Assembly (NCBI GenBank): GCA_019359615.1
Contig: JAHHHA010000010.1
Coordinates: 105,697 to 169,696, forward strand
From: Cyanosarcina radialis HA8281-LM2
GTDB taxonomy: Bacteria; Cyanobacteriota; Cyanobacteriia; Cyanobacteriales; CCAP-1448
Direction of reading: 5' to 3'
DNA length: 64,000 bases
Made by a program: the position numbers and the translations under genes. Below, piece by piece: positions 1-10,345 of this stretch. The notes beneath the pieces are model-generated. The model ran no database searches and was not told where the DNA came from. It saw only the letters and a program-made list of their open reading frames with translations. Numbering within the stretch: the stretch's first letter is position 1; each line of letters opens with the position of its first letter.

Positions 1-180
1 GAGTTAAATTCTAAACTCATAAACTCCACCTGCGGGCGAAGCATTTGGTAAGAAACTTTTAAGTCTAACCAATATATGTTGTTACCCAAATGCTAAGTGC
101 AAGGCACAGGCTAGTTTCCTCCGGAACGCTGCGCGAACGCCAACGCCCCTACGACTTTCTAAACTCCCGAACTTCTGTAC

Positions 181-200
181 AGACGTTGTATGCAACGTCT
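181..200. repeat. Short palindrome upstream of folE
   Basis: Eight-base arms AGACGTTG and CAACGTCT flank the loop TATG. Similar hairpins with changed arms occur at 4927-4949, 10271-10300 and 51626-51647, so this is a dispersed intergenic palindrome. Its loop supplies an in-frame ATG at 190 that should not be taken as the folE start. The rest of 1-180 shows no gene; 33-100 contains a GCGAAGCATTTGG stretch related to the hairpin at 37253-37327. Confidence 0.7.
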
Positions 201-234
201 CTACCTTCTGAACTTCTCTAATCACAGCTTAACT

Positions 235-945
235 ATGACTATCGGTTCTTTCGACAACTACAATGGTTCTGAGTCTCTTAGTAACGATCGAAGCCTTATG
301 AGTCGTCTTTCTTCTCGCCCGGATCGCAACACGCTCAACGGTAGAGAGCCAGACTTGCGCCCTCCTTCAGAAGACCTCAACGAGCAAATGATGGATGCCG
401 TAAAGATGCTACTGTTGGGAGTAGGAGAAGATCCAGAACGGGAGGGATTGCTCAAAACCCCCAAACGGGTAGCAGAAGCAATGCGATTCCTGACCAGCGG
501 CTACACCCAATCTTTAGAAGAACTGGTGAATGGGGCGATATTTGATGAGGGACATAACGAAATGGTTCTCGTCCGAGATATCAATCTGTTCAGCCTGTGC
601 GAACATCATTTGCTGCCATTTATGGGCAAAGCCCACGTCGCCTATATTCCCCATCAAAAAGTTGTCGGCTTGAGCAAGCTAGCTAGAATTGTCGAGATGT
701 ATTCTCGCCGCTTACAAGTACAAGAACGATTGACTCGTCAAATCGCCGAGGCAGTTCAAGAAATTTTAGAGCCAAAAGGAGTAGCAGTAGTCATCGAAGC
801 TACTCATATGTGCATGGTAATGCGAGGCATCCAAAAACCCGGTTCTTGGACCGTGACTAGTTCGATGGTAGGCGTATTTCAGGAAGAACAAAAGACTCGC
901 GAAGAATTCCTCAACTTAATTCGCCACCAAGCAGCATTCTTTTAA
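235..945 (+). CDS. folE: GTP cyclohydrolase I
   Basis: First enzyme of tetrahydrofolate and pterin synthesis; it converts GTP to 7,8-dihydroneopterin triphosphate in the cytoplasm. From ATG 235 the protein has 236 residues, normal for the family after a variable N-terminal tail of about 50 residues. The zinc and active-site segment CEHHLLPF lies near residue 120, followed by [26 protein letters not shown] and [14 protein letters not shown]. An upstream in-frame ATG at 190 lies in the loop of a dispersed palindrome, so the 235 start is preferred. The gene converges on trpF, with a 9-bp tandem repeat (GTTTAGGAG) between them at 951-984. Confidence 0.95.
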   Translation: MTIGSFDNYNGSESLSNDRSLMSRLSSRPDRNTLNGREPDLRPPSEDLNEQMMDAVKMLLLGVGEDPEREGLLKTPKRVAEAMRFLTSGYTQSLEELVNGAIFDEGHNEMVLVRDINLFSLCEHHLLPFMGKAHVAYIPHQKVVGLSKLARIVEMYSRRLQVQERLTRQIAEAVQEILEPKGVAVVIEATHMCMVMRGIQKPGSWTVTSSMVGVFQEEQKTREEFLNLIRHQAAFF

Positions 946-950
946 GAGAA

Positions 951-984
951 GTTTAGGAGTTTAGGAGTTTAGGAGTTTAGGAGT
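951..984. repeat. GTTTAGGAG tandem repeat
   Basis: Nearly four head-to-tail copies of a 9-bp unit directly after the folE stop. It is one of several short tandem repeat families in this window. Confidence 0.8.
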
Positions 985-997
985 CAGTTGTCAGTAG

Positions 998-1774
998 TTA
1001 ATTTTCCCCTCTGCTCCTGAAGCTCCCCATCTCCCCATCTCCCCTGCTCCCCATCTCCCCATCTCCCCTGCTCCCCATCTCCCCTGCTCCCCATCTCCCC
1101 TGCTCCCCATCTCCCCTGCTCCCCATCTCCCCATCTCCCCTCTCCCACGCTGCCAGATTGGCAAATAGCTTAGCGACTCGATCGAGATCTTTATCTCCAG
1201 GCGATCGCTCTACCCCACTGGATAAGTCAATTCCACTGGGACTAATCAAGTTCAAGGCATCCAAAATATTATCTGGGTTTAAACCGCCAGCCAGCAACCA
1301 AGTACCTGGAGGCTGAAATTGCCGTAGCGATTTCCAGTCTAGAGTTTTGCCAGTCCCCCCCAACATTTGAGGGTGGTAAGCATCTAACAGCAGAGTATTA
1401 ACTCCACAGTTGTAGTAAATATCTACCTGGCTTAAATCTTCAAATGTTCTTACTCTCAAAGCCTTGATGATTTCCACTGCTGGCAACAATTGCCGCAATT
1501 GTTGGCAAAATTCTGGTGATTCTTGCCCGTGCAGTTGCACTCCCGTTAGAGCGGTGCTGGCGATAATTTTACCGATGGCGGCTACAGTTTCGTTAGCAAA
1601 AACTCCAATGCGATCGATCTGGGGCGGCAATCGCTCGATCGCCGCTTGTATTTGTCCTAAAGTAACGTAACGGGGACTTTGGGGGACGCACATAAATCCG
1701 ATCGCAGTTGCTCCTAGCTTGGCGATTGCTTGGGCTTGCTCTGGTTTTGTAATCCCACAAATTTTCACCCGCAT
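998..1774 (-). CDS. trpF: Phosphoribosylanthranilate isomerase with repeat-encoded tail
   Basis: Third step of tryptophan synthesis from anthranilate: isomerises N-(5-phosphoribosyl)anthranilate to the carboxyphenylamino-deoxyribulose phosphate. The (beta/alpha)8 fold starts with KICGIT near residue 4 and continues through [21 protein letters not shown] and [11 protein letters not shown] to the phosphate site [14 protein letters not shown]. The normal family C-terminus is reached near residue 212. About 45 more residues rich in GDGEMGS are encoded by a GGGGAGAT/GGGGAGCAGG tandem repeat at 1018-1143. The total is 258 residues against about 210 usually. The tail probably has no catalytic role. 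Start ATG at 1774. Confidence 0.93.
   Translation of the reverse strand: MRVKICGITKPEQAQAIAKLGATAIGFMCVPQSPRYVTLGQIQAAIERLPPQIDRIGVFANETVAAIGKIIASTALTGVQLHGQESPEFCQQLRQLLPAVEIIKALRVRTFEDLSQVDIYYNCGVNTLLLDAYHPQMLGGTGKTLDWKSLRQFQPPGTWLLAGGLNPDNILDALNLISPSGIDLSSGVERSPGDKDLDRVAKLFANLAAWERGDGEMGSRGDGEQGRWGAGEMGSRGDGEMGSRGDGEMGSFRSRGEN
1018..1143. repeat. CCCCATCTCCCCTGCT tandem repeat inside the trpF 3' end
   Basis: About 125 bp of alternating CCCCATCT and CCCCTGCT octamers (plus strand). It lies in the trpF reading frame and extends the protein. The same octamer family is found at 11627-11665, 28703-28815, 34529-34638 and 47645-47702. Confidence 0.85.
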
Positions 1775-1894
1775 ATTCCCACCTTTTCGCTACCCGGTTT
1801 TGAATTATTGTTAATTATTCAACCAAATTGTGGCTAACAGCCGATCGATTTCTATATGCTCGATAAATGTGAATATCGAGCGGGAGATAAAAAC

Positions 1895-2173
1895 TTGATT
1901 CATTTGGTAAGCTTAGCAGTTGTCGATTCGGGCGTGCCTACAACTGCTTCCTGGAGTCCTTCTGTAAGCGCGATTATGATTGCTTGCAACTTATTTGCGA
2001 TCGCACTCGGTCGGTTTGCCATCAAACAGCCAGGTGTGGGGCCAGATTTGCCAGTGTCAAAGCCAGCATTGTTCAGAAATTTTAATTTCCCAGAGTTGCT
2101 AGCAACGATGAGCTTCGGTCATATTCTAGGAGCCGGAATTATCTTAGGACTCAGCCATGCTGGTTTGCTTTAA
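1895..2173 (+). CDS. psaK: Photosystem I reaction centre subunit PsaK
   Basis: Small membrane subunit at the edge of the PSI trimer in the thylakoid. Recognised from WSPSVSAIMIACNLFAIALG, GRFAIKQPGVGPDLPV and the C-terminal PELLATMSFGHILGAG, with two membrane helices. The frame is open from ATG 1856, but that start would add residues unlike PsaK. TTG at 1895, about 8 bases after a GGGAG Shine-Dalgarno-like stretch, gives 92 residues, close to the normal 83-90; TTG 1904 is another option. The gene lies alone, divergent from trpF and convergent with the VOC remnant. Confidence 0.9.
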   Translation: MIHLVSLAVVDSGVPTTASWSPSVSAIMIACNLFAIALGRFAIKQPGVGPDLPVSKPALFRNFNFPELLATMSFGHILGAGIILGLSHAGLL

Positions 2174-2183
2174 ATAGAGTTTC

Positions 2184-2450
2184 TTAACTATTGCCAACCA
2201 AAAGGCGATCGTTAAACTTACGGCAAAAGTCGAATAAAGGGAAAGGGAAACTATCTCTTTCCTTTTTGTTTAAAAGCCAGCTAGCGTCAAAGTCTTGCAG
2301 CAGAAAACTACAATTGTCGCGATAGAAGTAGGCTATTCCCTCCTCGTCAGAAGCCATAACAAACCCTAAATCGCGATAAAAAGCTTTAGACAGTTCGTAA
2401 TTCTTTGCAGGTACGAATGCCTTTATTTCTATAACTTTGAGTTCTTCCAT
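2184..2450 (-). pseudogene. VOC/glyoxalase-family protein, 3'-truncated
   Basis: The first half (MEELKVIEIKAFVPAKNYE, then SKAFYRDLGF, EGIAYFYRDNCSFLLQDF) is typical of small cyanobacterial vicinal-oxygen-chelate proteins of about 115-125 residues. After residue 54 or so the similarity ends and 34 unrelated residues run to the stop, so the second beta-alpha-beta-beta-beta module and its metal ligand are missing. VOC proteins usually need two modules, so this is probably a remnant from a deletion. It could still be expressed as a short protein. The substrate is unknown. Confidence 0.55.
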
Positions 2451-2485
2451 ACAACCGTAACGATCGCGTTAGTTCGATAGCAAAG

Positions 2486-2596
2486 TTGCCCTCACCCCCT
2501 AGCTCCCTCTCCCATTTCTGGGAGAGGGGGAATCGGAAGCAAGATCGAGATTTGAAGCCTCTCCCAAGTCTGGGAGGAGAATTGGGGTGAGGGCAA
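2486..2596. repeat. Intergenic MITE-like palindrome
   Basis: Outer arms TTGCCCTCACCCC (2486-2498) and GGGGTGAGGGCAA (2584-2596) are perfect inverted repeats. Two inner hairpins of the CTCTCCCA...TGGGAGAG type sit between them. There is no coding potential. It lies just downstream of ndhB and could act as a bidirectional terminator. The 'ccctctccc' motif recurs in repeats at 13.9, 15.5 and 51 kb. Confidence 0.75.
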
Positions 2597-2604
2597 TTAT
2601 CAGC

Positions 2605-4179
2605 TTAATCGCTCTGGCTCGTAAGTAAAGACCGATCGCTCGACACCGAAGCTACTGGTGTTACTGGATATAAAGAGGGTTGGAACATTGCCGTGTGGCT
2701 GATGGAATCATTCGCTAGAGTAAACAACGGATTGGATAAAATCCCAGCTAGAGACGTGGCGATCAAAGACAGCACCAAAGTCACTTGCAGCGGGCGCATT
2801 CCCGGTAAATTCCACTGAATAGAGGGATAATTTTTCACGGCATCAGACATTTCTTGCGGTTCTTTCACTACCATCATCTTCACCACGCGGATGTAGTAGT
2901 AAATCGATACCACGCTGGTAAGTAAGCCCAACAAGACTAAACCGTAAGCTCCAGACCGCCAACCAGCCCAGAACAGGTAAATTTTGCCGAAGAAGCCAGC
3001 TAGAGGGGGAATTCCGCCTAAAGAAAGCAAGCAAATACTCAAGCACAGAGTCAGCAGCGGATCTTTTTGATACAGGCCCGAATACTCGCTAATTTGGTCG
3101 GTTCCCGTCCGCAATGAGAACAGAATGACGCAGGCAAAACCTCCCAGGTTCATGAACAGGTAAACCAGCATATAAAACACCATGCTGGAGTAACCCGCTT
3201 CCGTCCCGGCAATTAACCCGATCATCACGAACCCAGCTTGAGCGATCGAAGAATAAGCTAGCATCCGTTTCATGCTGGTTTGGGTTAAAGCCACCACGTT
3301 ACCCAACACCATACTCAAGATCGCTAGGGCAGTAAAGACAAAGTGCCACTCTTTGCTGACTAAGGGGAAAGCCGTGAGCAATAACCGAATGGCTAAAGCA
3401 AAACCAGCCGCCTTAGAACCAACCGAGAGGAAGGCTACTACTGGAGTAGGAGAACCTTCGTAAACGTCGGGAGTCCATTGATGGAAGGGAACGGCAGAAA
3501 TTTTGAAAGCAATCCCAGCGATCGAAAATACTAAAGCTATTGCTAACCCCAAAGATAACTCTGTTTTGGACTCAGCAATGCCTTGGGCAATAGCTGCCAA
3601 GCGGGTTTCTCCACCCGATAGCCCGTACAGCAGCGACACGCCGTAGAGAAAAACTCCAGAACTAGCCGCCCCGATTAACAGGTATTTTAAAGCGGCCTCG
3701 TTCGACCTCGGATCGCGCTTCATGTAACCCGTTAGCAGGTAAGAAGAGATACTGAGAGTTTCTAAGGAGATGAAAATCGTGACTAACTCATCTGCCCCGC
3801 ACAAAAGCATCGCTCCCACCGTAGCGGTGAGCAAAATGGTGATGAATTCTGCTAAGGATGTGCCTGTCTGTTCGACGTAGCGTACAGACATCAAAATCGT
3901 CACCGCTGTAGAGAGGGCGACAATGCCTCGAAACACCACGCTTAAGGCATCGCCGTTAAAGCCGCCCAAAAACGAGATCGGATTGGCGATATCCCATTGA
4001 AAATACAGAGCGACAATCGCCGCTAATAAACCCGCGATTGCAGCGTAGGGAGTCCAGCGAGAGGAAGAACGCCCCACGATCAAATCGCCAACTAACACCA
4101 CCATTAGGGTGACAATTACGATTCCCTCTGGCAAAATCGTCCCAGCATTTAGCTGAGCAGCAAGATTAGCAAAGTCCAT
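2605..4179 (-). CDS. ndhB: NAD(P)H-quinone oxidoreductase subunit 2
   Basis: Core proton-pumping membrane subunit of NDH-1, used for respiration, cyclic electron flow and CO2 uptake in thylakoids. The protein has 524 residues and is hydrophobic throughout, with about 14 helices. It contains [18 protein letters not shown], a conserved lysine/proline region at [18 protein letters not shown], and [14 protein letters not shown]. Length and order match cyanobacterial NdhB. The only substantial divergence is the usual serine-rich C-terminal tail. It lies downstream of nrdR on the same strand, 138 bp away, with a G-rich repeat in the gap. NdhB is shared by all NDH-1 forms, so it would partner the NdhF3/NdhD3 encoded at 18.9-23.1 kb. 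Confidence 0.96.
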   Translation of the reverse strand: MDFANLAAQLNAGTILPEGIVIVTLMVVLVGDLIVGRSSSRWTPYAAIAGLLAAIVALYFQWDIANPISFLGGFNGDALSVVFRGIVALSTAVTILMSVRYVEQTGTSLAEFITILLTATVGAMLLCGADELVTIFISLETLSISSYLLTGYMKRDPRSNEAALKYLLIGAASSGVFLYGVSLLYGLSGGETRLAAIAQGIAESKTELSLGLAIALVFSIAGIAFKISAVPFHQWTPDVYEGSPTPVVAFLSVGSKAAGFALAIRLLLTAFPLVSKEWHFVFTALAILSMVLGNVVALTQTSMKRMLAYSSIAQAGFVMIGLIAGTEAGYSSMVFYMLVYLFMNLGGFACVILFSLRTGTDQISEYSGLYQKDPLLTLCLSICLLSLGGIPPLAGFFGKIYLFWAGWRSGAYGLVLLGLLTSVVSIYYYIRVVKMMVVKEPQEMSDAVKNYPSIQWNLPGMRPLQVTLVLSLIATSLAGILSNPLFTLANDSISHTAMFQPSLYPVTPVASVSSDRSLLTSQSD

Positions 4180-4317
4180 ATCGGCAAGCAGCGAGCTAGG
4201 CTCGTTAAGAATACTTTACACGAACTCTATCTTACCGCCTCTGTGTCAGTAAAGGGAGAGGGAAGAGGGCGGAGAGTGAGGGGAGACACGGGGAGGGGCG
4301 AGGGGAGAATTCTTTAC

Positions 4318-4836
4318 TCAACACTTCTCGCTTCTTAAACTTCTGAACTCCTGAACTTCTGAACTTCTGAACTTCTCACTCACTCCTTCTGACCGAAGGC
4401 GATCTAAGGTTTCTACAAAGTCTTTGATGCCGCGAAATTGACGATAGACGCTGGCAAAACGGACGTAGGCTACTTCGCTAAGCGATCGCAAATGTTCTAG
4501 AACTAACTCCCCAATTTCCCCACTGCTGACTTCTCTTAGAGTCCGCTGCTGCAATTCGGCTTCGATGTCGTCAGCTATTGCTTCTAATTTAGTTTGCTCG
4601 ATCCCAGTTTTTTCGCAAGCCCTGACTATTCCCCGCAGTAACTTGGATTTATCAAACGATTCTCGCTCGCCATTGCGCTTGATTACGGTTACTGGCACGA
4701 ATTCTATTCGTTCGTAAGTGGTGAAACGATGCTTGCACCGCATACACTCGCGCCGCCGCCGAATGCTTTGCCCGCCTTCTGTAGAACGAGACTCTAGTAC
4801 GCGACTATCAGTATATTGACAGTAAGGGCATTGCAT
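4318..4836 (-). CDS. nrdR: Transcriptional repressor NrdR with repeat-encoded tail
   Basis: Zinc-ribbon and ATP-cone repressor of ribonucleotide reductase genes; it senses ATP/dATP. The N-terminal zinc ribbon is visible as CPYCQY followed by [12 protein letters not shown], then the ATP-cone from about residue 47 ([20 protein letters not shown]) to about 140. The usual protein ends near FVETLDRL. Here about 20 residues ([17 protein letters not shown] region) are added by a TTCTGAACTT tandem repeat at 4330-4376. That repeat is intergenic elsewhere in the window, so the tail is probably accidental. Start ATG at 4836. Confidence 0.94.
   Translation of the reverse strand: MQCPYCQYTDSRVLESRSTEGGQSIRRRRECMRCKHRFTTYERIEFVPVTVIKRNGERESFDKSKLLRGIVRACEKTGIEQTKLEAIADDIEAELQQRTLREVSSGEIGELVLEHLRSLSEVAYVRFASVYRQFRGIKDFVETLDRLRSEGVSEKFRSSEVQEFRSLRSEKC
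4330..4376. repeat. TTCTGAACT tandem repeat at the nrdR 3' end
   Basis: Several copies of a 9-10 bp unit (plus strand ACTTCTGAACTTCTGAA). It codes for the end of NrdR. Related copies lie at 7794-7868, 10300-10322, 21528-21548 and 44930-44965. Confidence 0.8.
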
Positions 4837-4926
4837 GAATTAAAGTCCTCGATCTTTTGAGGAAGAGCCTGGAAAGTTTTAGAACCGATCCCATTTATCA
4901 AAAGTAGCTGGAGAGATCCTCATGTA

Positions 4927-4949
4927 GAGACGTAGCACTGCTACGTCTC
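4927..4949. terminator. Hairpin downstream of psbT
   Basis: Perfect arms GAGACGTAGC and GCTACGTCTC around a short loop. It lies about 180 bp past the psbT stop, where it may stop or stabilise the psbB-psbT transcript. It belongs to the same palindrome class as 181-200 and has no following T run, so termination is an inference. Confidence 0.45.
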
Positions 4950-5130
4950 CCAGCCCAGTCATATCTCCGACGATTAATGATAATTGGTATGAGAGCCGAA
5001 AGAGATAAAAATGCAAAAAAATGAGCCACCTTAAGTCTCTCTCTTCTAATCTTAGGATAAGCGAAAAGAGATTTGTGGCTCAGAAAATTCAAATATTGAT
5101 GGTGAGGCAACAACTTCAGTTTGTCGCCGC

Positions 5131-5226
5131 CTACTTACCGATGCGTGGTGGATCGCGGAAGGCGATCGCAAAGAACAGCACTCCTAGCGACAGCGCTAGA
5201 ACCAAGATATAGATAACGCTTTCCAT
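5131..5226 (-). CDS. psbT: Photosystem II reaction centre protein T
   Basis: A 31-residue single-helix PSII subunit at the monomer-monomer interface, near CP47 and D1. The translation begins MESVIYILVLALSLG and ends AFRDPPRIGK, the standard PsbT layout of a lumenal start, one membrane helix and a basic stromal end. It starts at ATG 5226, lies 112 bp downstream of psbB on the same strand and is probably cotranscribed with it, as in most cyanobacteria and plastids. Confidence 0.95.
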   Translation of the reverse strand: MESVIYILVLALSLGVLFFAIAFRDPPRIGK

Positions 5227-5338
5227 GGCAAAACTTTTTGATTGCTTAAGTACCAGTCTACCTAAATTGGTCAATTGTCAGTGGCTAGTAGTCAGTTGTT
5301 TTTTCTTAACTACTGACTACTGAACTACTGACAAATAG

Positions 5339-6868
5339 CTAAACTGCTTCCTTTTTGCGGGTACTCAAATCGCCCACTTTTTGGAAGACACCAAATTCGA
5401 CTTGCTCTTCCAAGTCGGGATCGACACCAGCAAACACGTCTCGGAAGAGAGTGCGCGTGCCGTGCCAGAGATGACCGAAGAAGAATAGCAAGGCAAAACA
5501 AGCGTGTCCGAACGTAAACCAACCGCGAGGACTAGTGCGGAACACGCCGTCTGACTTCAAGGTTTCCTTATCAAAATCAAATGGTTCGCCTAGCTGCGAT
5601 TTCCGAGCTATCTGCTTCACCTGTACTGGGTCTTTCAACGTTTGACCGTTTAAAGCACCACCGTACATACTAGCTGTCACGCCAGCTTGCTCGAAGCTAT
5701 ATTTCGATTCGGCGCGGCGGAACGGAATGTCTGCCCGCACGACTCCATCGGCATCGGTCAAAACGACTGGGAAGGTTTCAAAGAAGTTAGGCATCCGCCG
5801 GACTGACAATTCCCGACCTTCAGCATCTTTGAACACGGGATGGCCCAGCCAACCTTTGGCAATACCGTCGCCGCTGTTCATCTGGCCGACCCGGAACAGG
5901 CCGCCTTTAGCGGGGCTGTTGCCTACGTAGTCGTAGAAAGCCAATTTTTCGGGAATTTGAGAGTAGGCTTGCGAGAGATTTTGACCTTCGGCTAAACTCG
6001 CCTGTGCCCGACGGTTAATTTCCTGTTTGAAATAACCTTGATCCCATTGATAGCGGGTAGGACCGTACAGTTCGATGGGGGTAGCGGCACTGCCGTACCA
6101 CATGGTGCCAGCGACCACGAAAGCCGAAAAGAAGACAGCAGCAATACTGCTAGCCAGGACGGTTTCAATGTTCCCCATCTTTAAAGCTTTGTACAGTCGC
6201 TCTGGAGGTCTGACTGTCAAGTGGAATAAACCAGCAATGATGCCAACGATTCCAGCCGCGATGTGGTGAGCCACAATTCCGCCTGGGTTAAAGGGGTCAA
6301 ACCCAGACGGTCCCCACTCTGGGGCTACAGCTTGAACGCTGCCCGTGAGTCCGTAGGGGTCGGAAACCCACATTCCCGGGCCGAATAGCCCCGATAGGTG
6401 GAAGGCTCCAAAGCCAAAGCAAAGCAGACCCGATAAGAACAAGTGAATCCCAAACATCTTGGGCAAATCCAAGGCGGGTTCGCCAGTGCGTTGGTCTCTA
6501 AACAGTTCTAAATCCCAGTAAACCCAGTGCCAAACGGCTGCTAGAAACAGCATCCCCGCCAGGATGATATGGGCCGCCGCTACGCCTTCAAATGACCAGA
6601 AACCGGGGTTAACACCAGTTTCTCCGGTAACGCTCCAGCCTGCCCAGGAGCCAGTTACGCCGATGCGAGACATAAACGGTAAAACGAACATCCCTTGCCG
6701 CCACATCGGGTTGAGCACGGGATCGCTGGGATCGAATAGGGCTAATTCGTAGAGGGCCATCGAGCCAGCCCAGCCAGCTACTAAACCAGTGTGCATTAGG
6801 TGTACGGCAATCAGTCGCCCTGGGTCATTCAAAACGACTGTGTGTACTCGGTACCAGGGTAGTCCCAT
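5339..6868 (-). CDS. psbB: Photosystem II CP47 chlorophyll-binding protein
   Basis: Inner antenna protein of PSII that passes excitation to the D1/D2 core. The 509 residues match CP47 length. It begins [18 protein letters not shown], has six membrane helices with chlorophyll-binding histidines (for example [17 protein letters not shown]-like VAHHIAAG, and [16 protein letters not shown] near the end), and a large lumenal loop between helices 5 and 6 (about residues 255-450). A strong GGAGGAG ribosome site lies about 8 bases before ATG 6868. The 550-bp upstream gap carries the promoter region, a short repeat (AATTGCGAA family) and an IS605-like remnant. Confidence 0.98.
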   Translation of the reverse strand: MGLPWYRVHTVVLNDPGRLIAVHLMHTGLVAGWAGSMALYELALFDPSDPVLNPMWRQGMFVLPFMSRIGVTGSWAGWSVTGETGVNPGFWSFEGVAAAHIILAGMLFLAAVWHWVYWDLELFRDQRTGEPALDLPKMFGIHLFLSGLLCFGFGAFHLSGLFGPGMWVSDPYGLTGSVQAVAPEWGPSGFDPFNPGGIVAHHIAAGIVGIIAGLFHLTVRPPERLYKALKMGNIETVLASSIAAVFFSAFVVAGTMWYGSAATPIELYGPTRYQWDQGYFKQEINRRAQASLAEGQNLSQAYSQIPEKLAFYDYVGNSPAKGGLFRVGQMNSGDGIAKGWLGHPVFKDAEGRELSVRRMPNFFETFPVVLTDADGVVRADIPFRRAESKYSFEQAGVTASMYGGALNGQTLKDPVQVKQIARKSQLGEPFDFDKETLKSDGVFRTSPRGWFTFGHACFALLFFFGHLWHGTRTLFRDVFAGVDPDLEEQVEFGVFQKVGDLSTRKKEAV

Positions 6869-7075
6869 TGACTACGCTCCTCCTCCAAATAGATTATAAG
6901 TGTCTGATTAAAAGACGCTTTTTTTTATTTGACCAAAACAATTGTCAATTCACAATTCGCAGTTCGCAATTAAAAATACCACCATCCAATTGGATAACTG
7001 GTAATTATTGATGGGTTCAGAGCCAACGCCGATCGGAACATTGCGAATTGTAAACTGGTAATTGCGAATTGGTTT

Positions 7076-7330
7076 GACACTCCCCACGAATGAAATTCGA
7101 GGAATTCCTGCTTGTCCAGCTAGGAAATGAGAAATATCGTGAAGTACCCCGACTAAACTCGACTTTAGTTAAGATTTACTAACTAAAAGTTAAATTTAGG
7201 ACGGTTTTATTCGTCTTCGGAGTTTCCCGTCTCAGCCGCCGATGCCTCTATGTATGGCTACATTTTGGGCTGACTCAGCGTCCACAGGCAGCCACTCGCC
7301 TTCCGCAAGCAGATAAGTTTGTGCTTAGAA
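7076..7330 (-). mobile_element. Relict right end of an IS200/IS605-type (tnpB) element
   Basis: Read on the minus strand, this stretch ends in GTGGGGAGTGTCAA after an imperfect hairpin (CCTCGAAT...ATTCGTGG, 7 of 8 pairs). That is the layout of the right end and omega-RNA scaffold that follows tnpB in many cyanobacterial IS605-family elements. Upstream on the same strand, GCCTGTGGACGCTGAGTCAGCCC resembles sequence near tnpB 3' ends. No tnpB or tnpA is present, so only the 3' part survives. The assignment rests on memory of family ends, not on an alignment. It lies between psbB and the next gene; 6869-7075 holds the psbB leader and repeats. Confidence 0.45.
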
Positions 7331-7422
7331 CTCTGTTAAAGAAGTTTAACTATTGTTAGAGTCCATTGCAAGCGGTTTTGAGATGTCGATCGAGGGATAG
7401 CTGCTCGCGGGCAGTTAATGGC

Positions 7423-7788
7423 CTATAGAGTTTGGCCGTCCCGTAGCGTTCCCGAAGTGGGTTTGCCTGCCGTACACTCAACATAGGTATCGCTCGTGGC
7501 TGTGGCGTTTAATTTATCGATCGCTTGTTCGGCACTAATCAGGCGTTTGAGCACTACTTGGCCGATGGTCTTGGCTGCGTCAGTCGAAAATTTATCGAGC
7601 GGTTGGACTTCGACCATCAATACAGCTTCTTCAACTTGGTACAGCCACAATCTTTCGCCCTGCTCGTTGAGACAAATATTCAGACGTTGAATTTCTGGTT
7701 TGCGCCGCCAAGCGAGTTCGTTCCAAATACCGCCAAACTCCCAAACGCGCTCTACAGTCCATCCATCTGCCAGAAAGAAGTATTTCAT
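7423..7788 (-). CDS. Conserved cyanobacterial hypothetical protein
   Basis: A 121-residue soluble protein with no recognised catalytic motif. The start, MKYFFLADGWTVERVWEFGG, and the stretch LAWRRKPEIQRLNICL look like a conserved small cyanobacterial family often seen near an MlaE-type permease gene, which is the divergent neighbour here. The C-terminal 20 residues (from about TYVECTAGKP) are encoded by a dispersed repeat of the 'gtagcgttcccgaag' type and are unlikely to be conserved. Function unknown. Confidence 0.7.
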   Translation of the reverse strand: MKYFFLADGWTVERVWEFGGIWNELAWRRKPEIQRLNICLNEQGERLWLYQVEEAVLMVEVQPLDKFSTDAAKTIGQVVLKRLISAEQAIDKLNATATSDTYVECTAGKPTSGTLRDGQTL

Positions 7789-7793
7789 AAAAT

Positions 7794-7868
7794 CAGGAGT
7801 TCAGAAGTTCAGAAGTTCAGAAGTTCAGGAGTTCAGAAGGCAGGAGTCAGGAGTCAGAAGTCAGGAGT
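7794..7868. repeat. GTTCAGAA / GGAGTCAG tandem repeats
   Basis: Short direct repeats (about five units of AGTTCAGA, then GGAGTCAGAA-like units) fill the gap between two divergent genes. The gap is open in several frames, which explains a falsely long permease ORF starting at 7525. Confidence 0.8.
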
Positions 7869-7953
7869 TAAGAATGCTCTGCTCTCTCCCCATCTCCCTC
7901 TCTCCCCTATAGGTTATGCTGGATTCGACGTTAAGGAGTCAGTAGAACTGGGA

Positions 7954-8751
7954 GTGAGCGATCGAATCCCTACTTTTGGCTTAAGTTTATGGTTCCAACG
8001 CCTTCTGGCTGCAATTTTCTTGGGCGGGCAGGTGCTGGTTCATCTGTTGAATCGCAAGATCCATCGCCGCAACACTGTCGAGCAAATGGCAGTAGTCGGC
8101 CCTGGTTCTCTATTGATTGCGATGTTAACCGCCCTTACCGTGGGCATGGTATTTACCATTCAGGTAGCGCGGGAATTTATTAATTTAGGCGCGGGCAATC
8201 TAGTTGGCGGAGTGCTGGGACTGGCCTTGAGCCGAGAGTTAGCACCAGTCCTCACGGCGGTAATTGTGGCCGGGAGAGTTGGATCGGCATTTGCGGCCGA
8301 AATCGGCACGATGCGCGTCACCGAACAAATCGATGCTCTCTATATTTTAAAAACCGATCCGATCGATTACTTGGTCGTTCCGCGTTTAATTGGTTGTTGC
8401 TTGATGCTGCCGATTTTAACTGTTTTTTCCATTATGACGGGCATGGCAGGGGGAATGGTGGTGGCCTCAAATTTATACAACATTAATCCCAGCGTGTTTC
8501 TCGATTCGGCTCGCAATTTTCTCCAGATTTGGGATTTGAGCAGTGCAGGGATTAAAGCCTTTTGTTTTGGGGCATTAATTGCTGTCATCGGTTGCAGTTG
8601 GGGTTTAACTACTACCGGAGGAGCTAAAGGTGTCGGTCAATCTACTACTACGGCTGTGGTTACAGCTTTGCTGGCGATCTTTGTTTCCAATTTTTTCTTG
8701 TCTTGGCTGATGTTTCAAGGAACTGGCAGCGCCGTACTCAGAGGGTTTTAA
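7954..8751 (+). CDS. mlaE: MlaE-type ABC transporter permease
   Basis: Integral membrane permease of the MlaE/TGD1 family, which moves phospholipids or other lipids between the outer and inner membrane or to thylakoids. Conserved features: RRNTVEQMAVVGPGSLLIAM, the long conserved GLALSRELAPVLTAVIVAGR, EIGTMRVTEQIDAL, and a final hydrophobic segment. The frame is open from 7525, but that part is antisense to the upstream gene plus repeats. GTG 7954, which has AAGGAG 15 bases before it, gives 265 residues, the family norm. The ATPase and MCE-domain partners are not adjacent, which is common in cyanobacteria. Confidence 0.88.
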   Translation: MSDRIPTFGLSLWFQRLLAAIFLGGQVLVHLLNRKIHRRNTVEQMAVVGPGSLLIAMLTALTVGMVFTIQVAREFINLGAGNLVGGVLGLALSRELAPVLTAVIVAGRVGSAFAAEIGTMRVTEQIDALYILKTDPIDYLVVPRLIGCCLMLPILTVFSIMTGMAGGMVVASNLYNINPSVFLDSARNFLQIWDLSSAGIKAFCFGALIAVIGCSWGLTTTGGAKGVGQSTTTAVVTALLAIFVSNFFLSWLMFQGTGSAVLRGF

Positions 8752-8852
8752 AGAGGACTTTGCCCAGAAACCGCTATAACTATAAAAATCTCTCCCACTT
8801 AGTCGCAACATCAGTTAACCTAGTGAAAACCGGAAGAATTATTTGTAGCTGA

Positions 8853-10142
<1,290 letters not shown>

Positions 10143-10173
10143 TCCCATTTTGCCTTTGAGATGCAATATATTT

Positions 10174-10203
10174 TGTAGGGGCGCAATTCATTGCGCCCCT
10201 ACA
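10174..10203. terminator. Palindrome after ahcY
   Basis: Arms TGTAGGGGCGCAA and TTGCGCCCCTACA form a 13-bp perfect stem with a four-base loop, 32 bp past the ahcY stop. It is likely to end or protect the transcript. It also resembles the dispersed 'GTAGGGGCG' family seen at 37253. Confidence 0.6.
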
Positions 10204-10270
10204 GTGGTATTATGTACCGCATTCTTTTTTTCAAATTGGGATCGAGATTATTCTCTTCCTTCTGAACTCC

Positions 10271-10300
10271 TGTAAAGACGCGAGATCTCGCGTCTCTACA
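10271..10300. repeat. Palindrome TGTAAAGACGCGAGA / TCTCGCGTCTCTACA
   Basis: Nearly perfect 15-bp arms with almost no loop, 45 bp before the DedA gene. The sequence GAGATCTCGCGTCTC recurs in part at 18798-18812 and 51618-51650. Confidence 0.65.
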
Positions 10301-10345
10301 TTCTGAACTTCTGAACTTCTGTATTCTTCTTGAGGAATTCTATTA

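Noticed and set aside
190..234. Upstream in-frame ATG extending folE by 15 residues
   Set aside because: It lies in the loop of a dispersed palindrome and has no ribosome site; the 235 start fits the family.
951..1143. CRISPR-like appearance of tandem repeats
   Set aside because: Units are 8-16 bp with no unique spacers; no cas genes in the window.
7525..7953. Long N-terminal extension of the MlaE-type permease
   Set aside because: It is antisense to the gene at 7423-7788 and then passes through tandem repeats; the conserved family starts near 7954.
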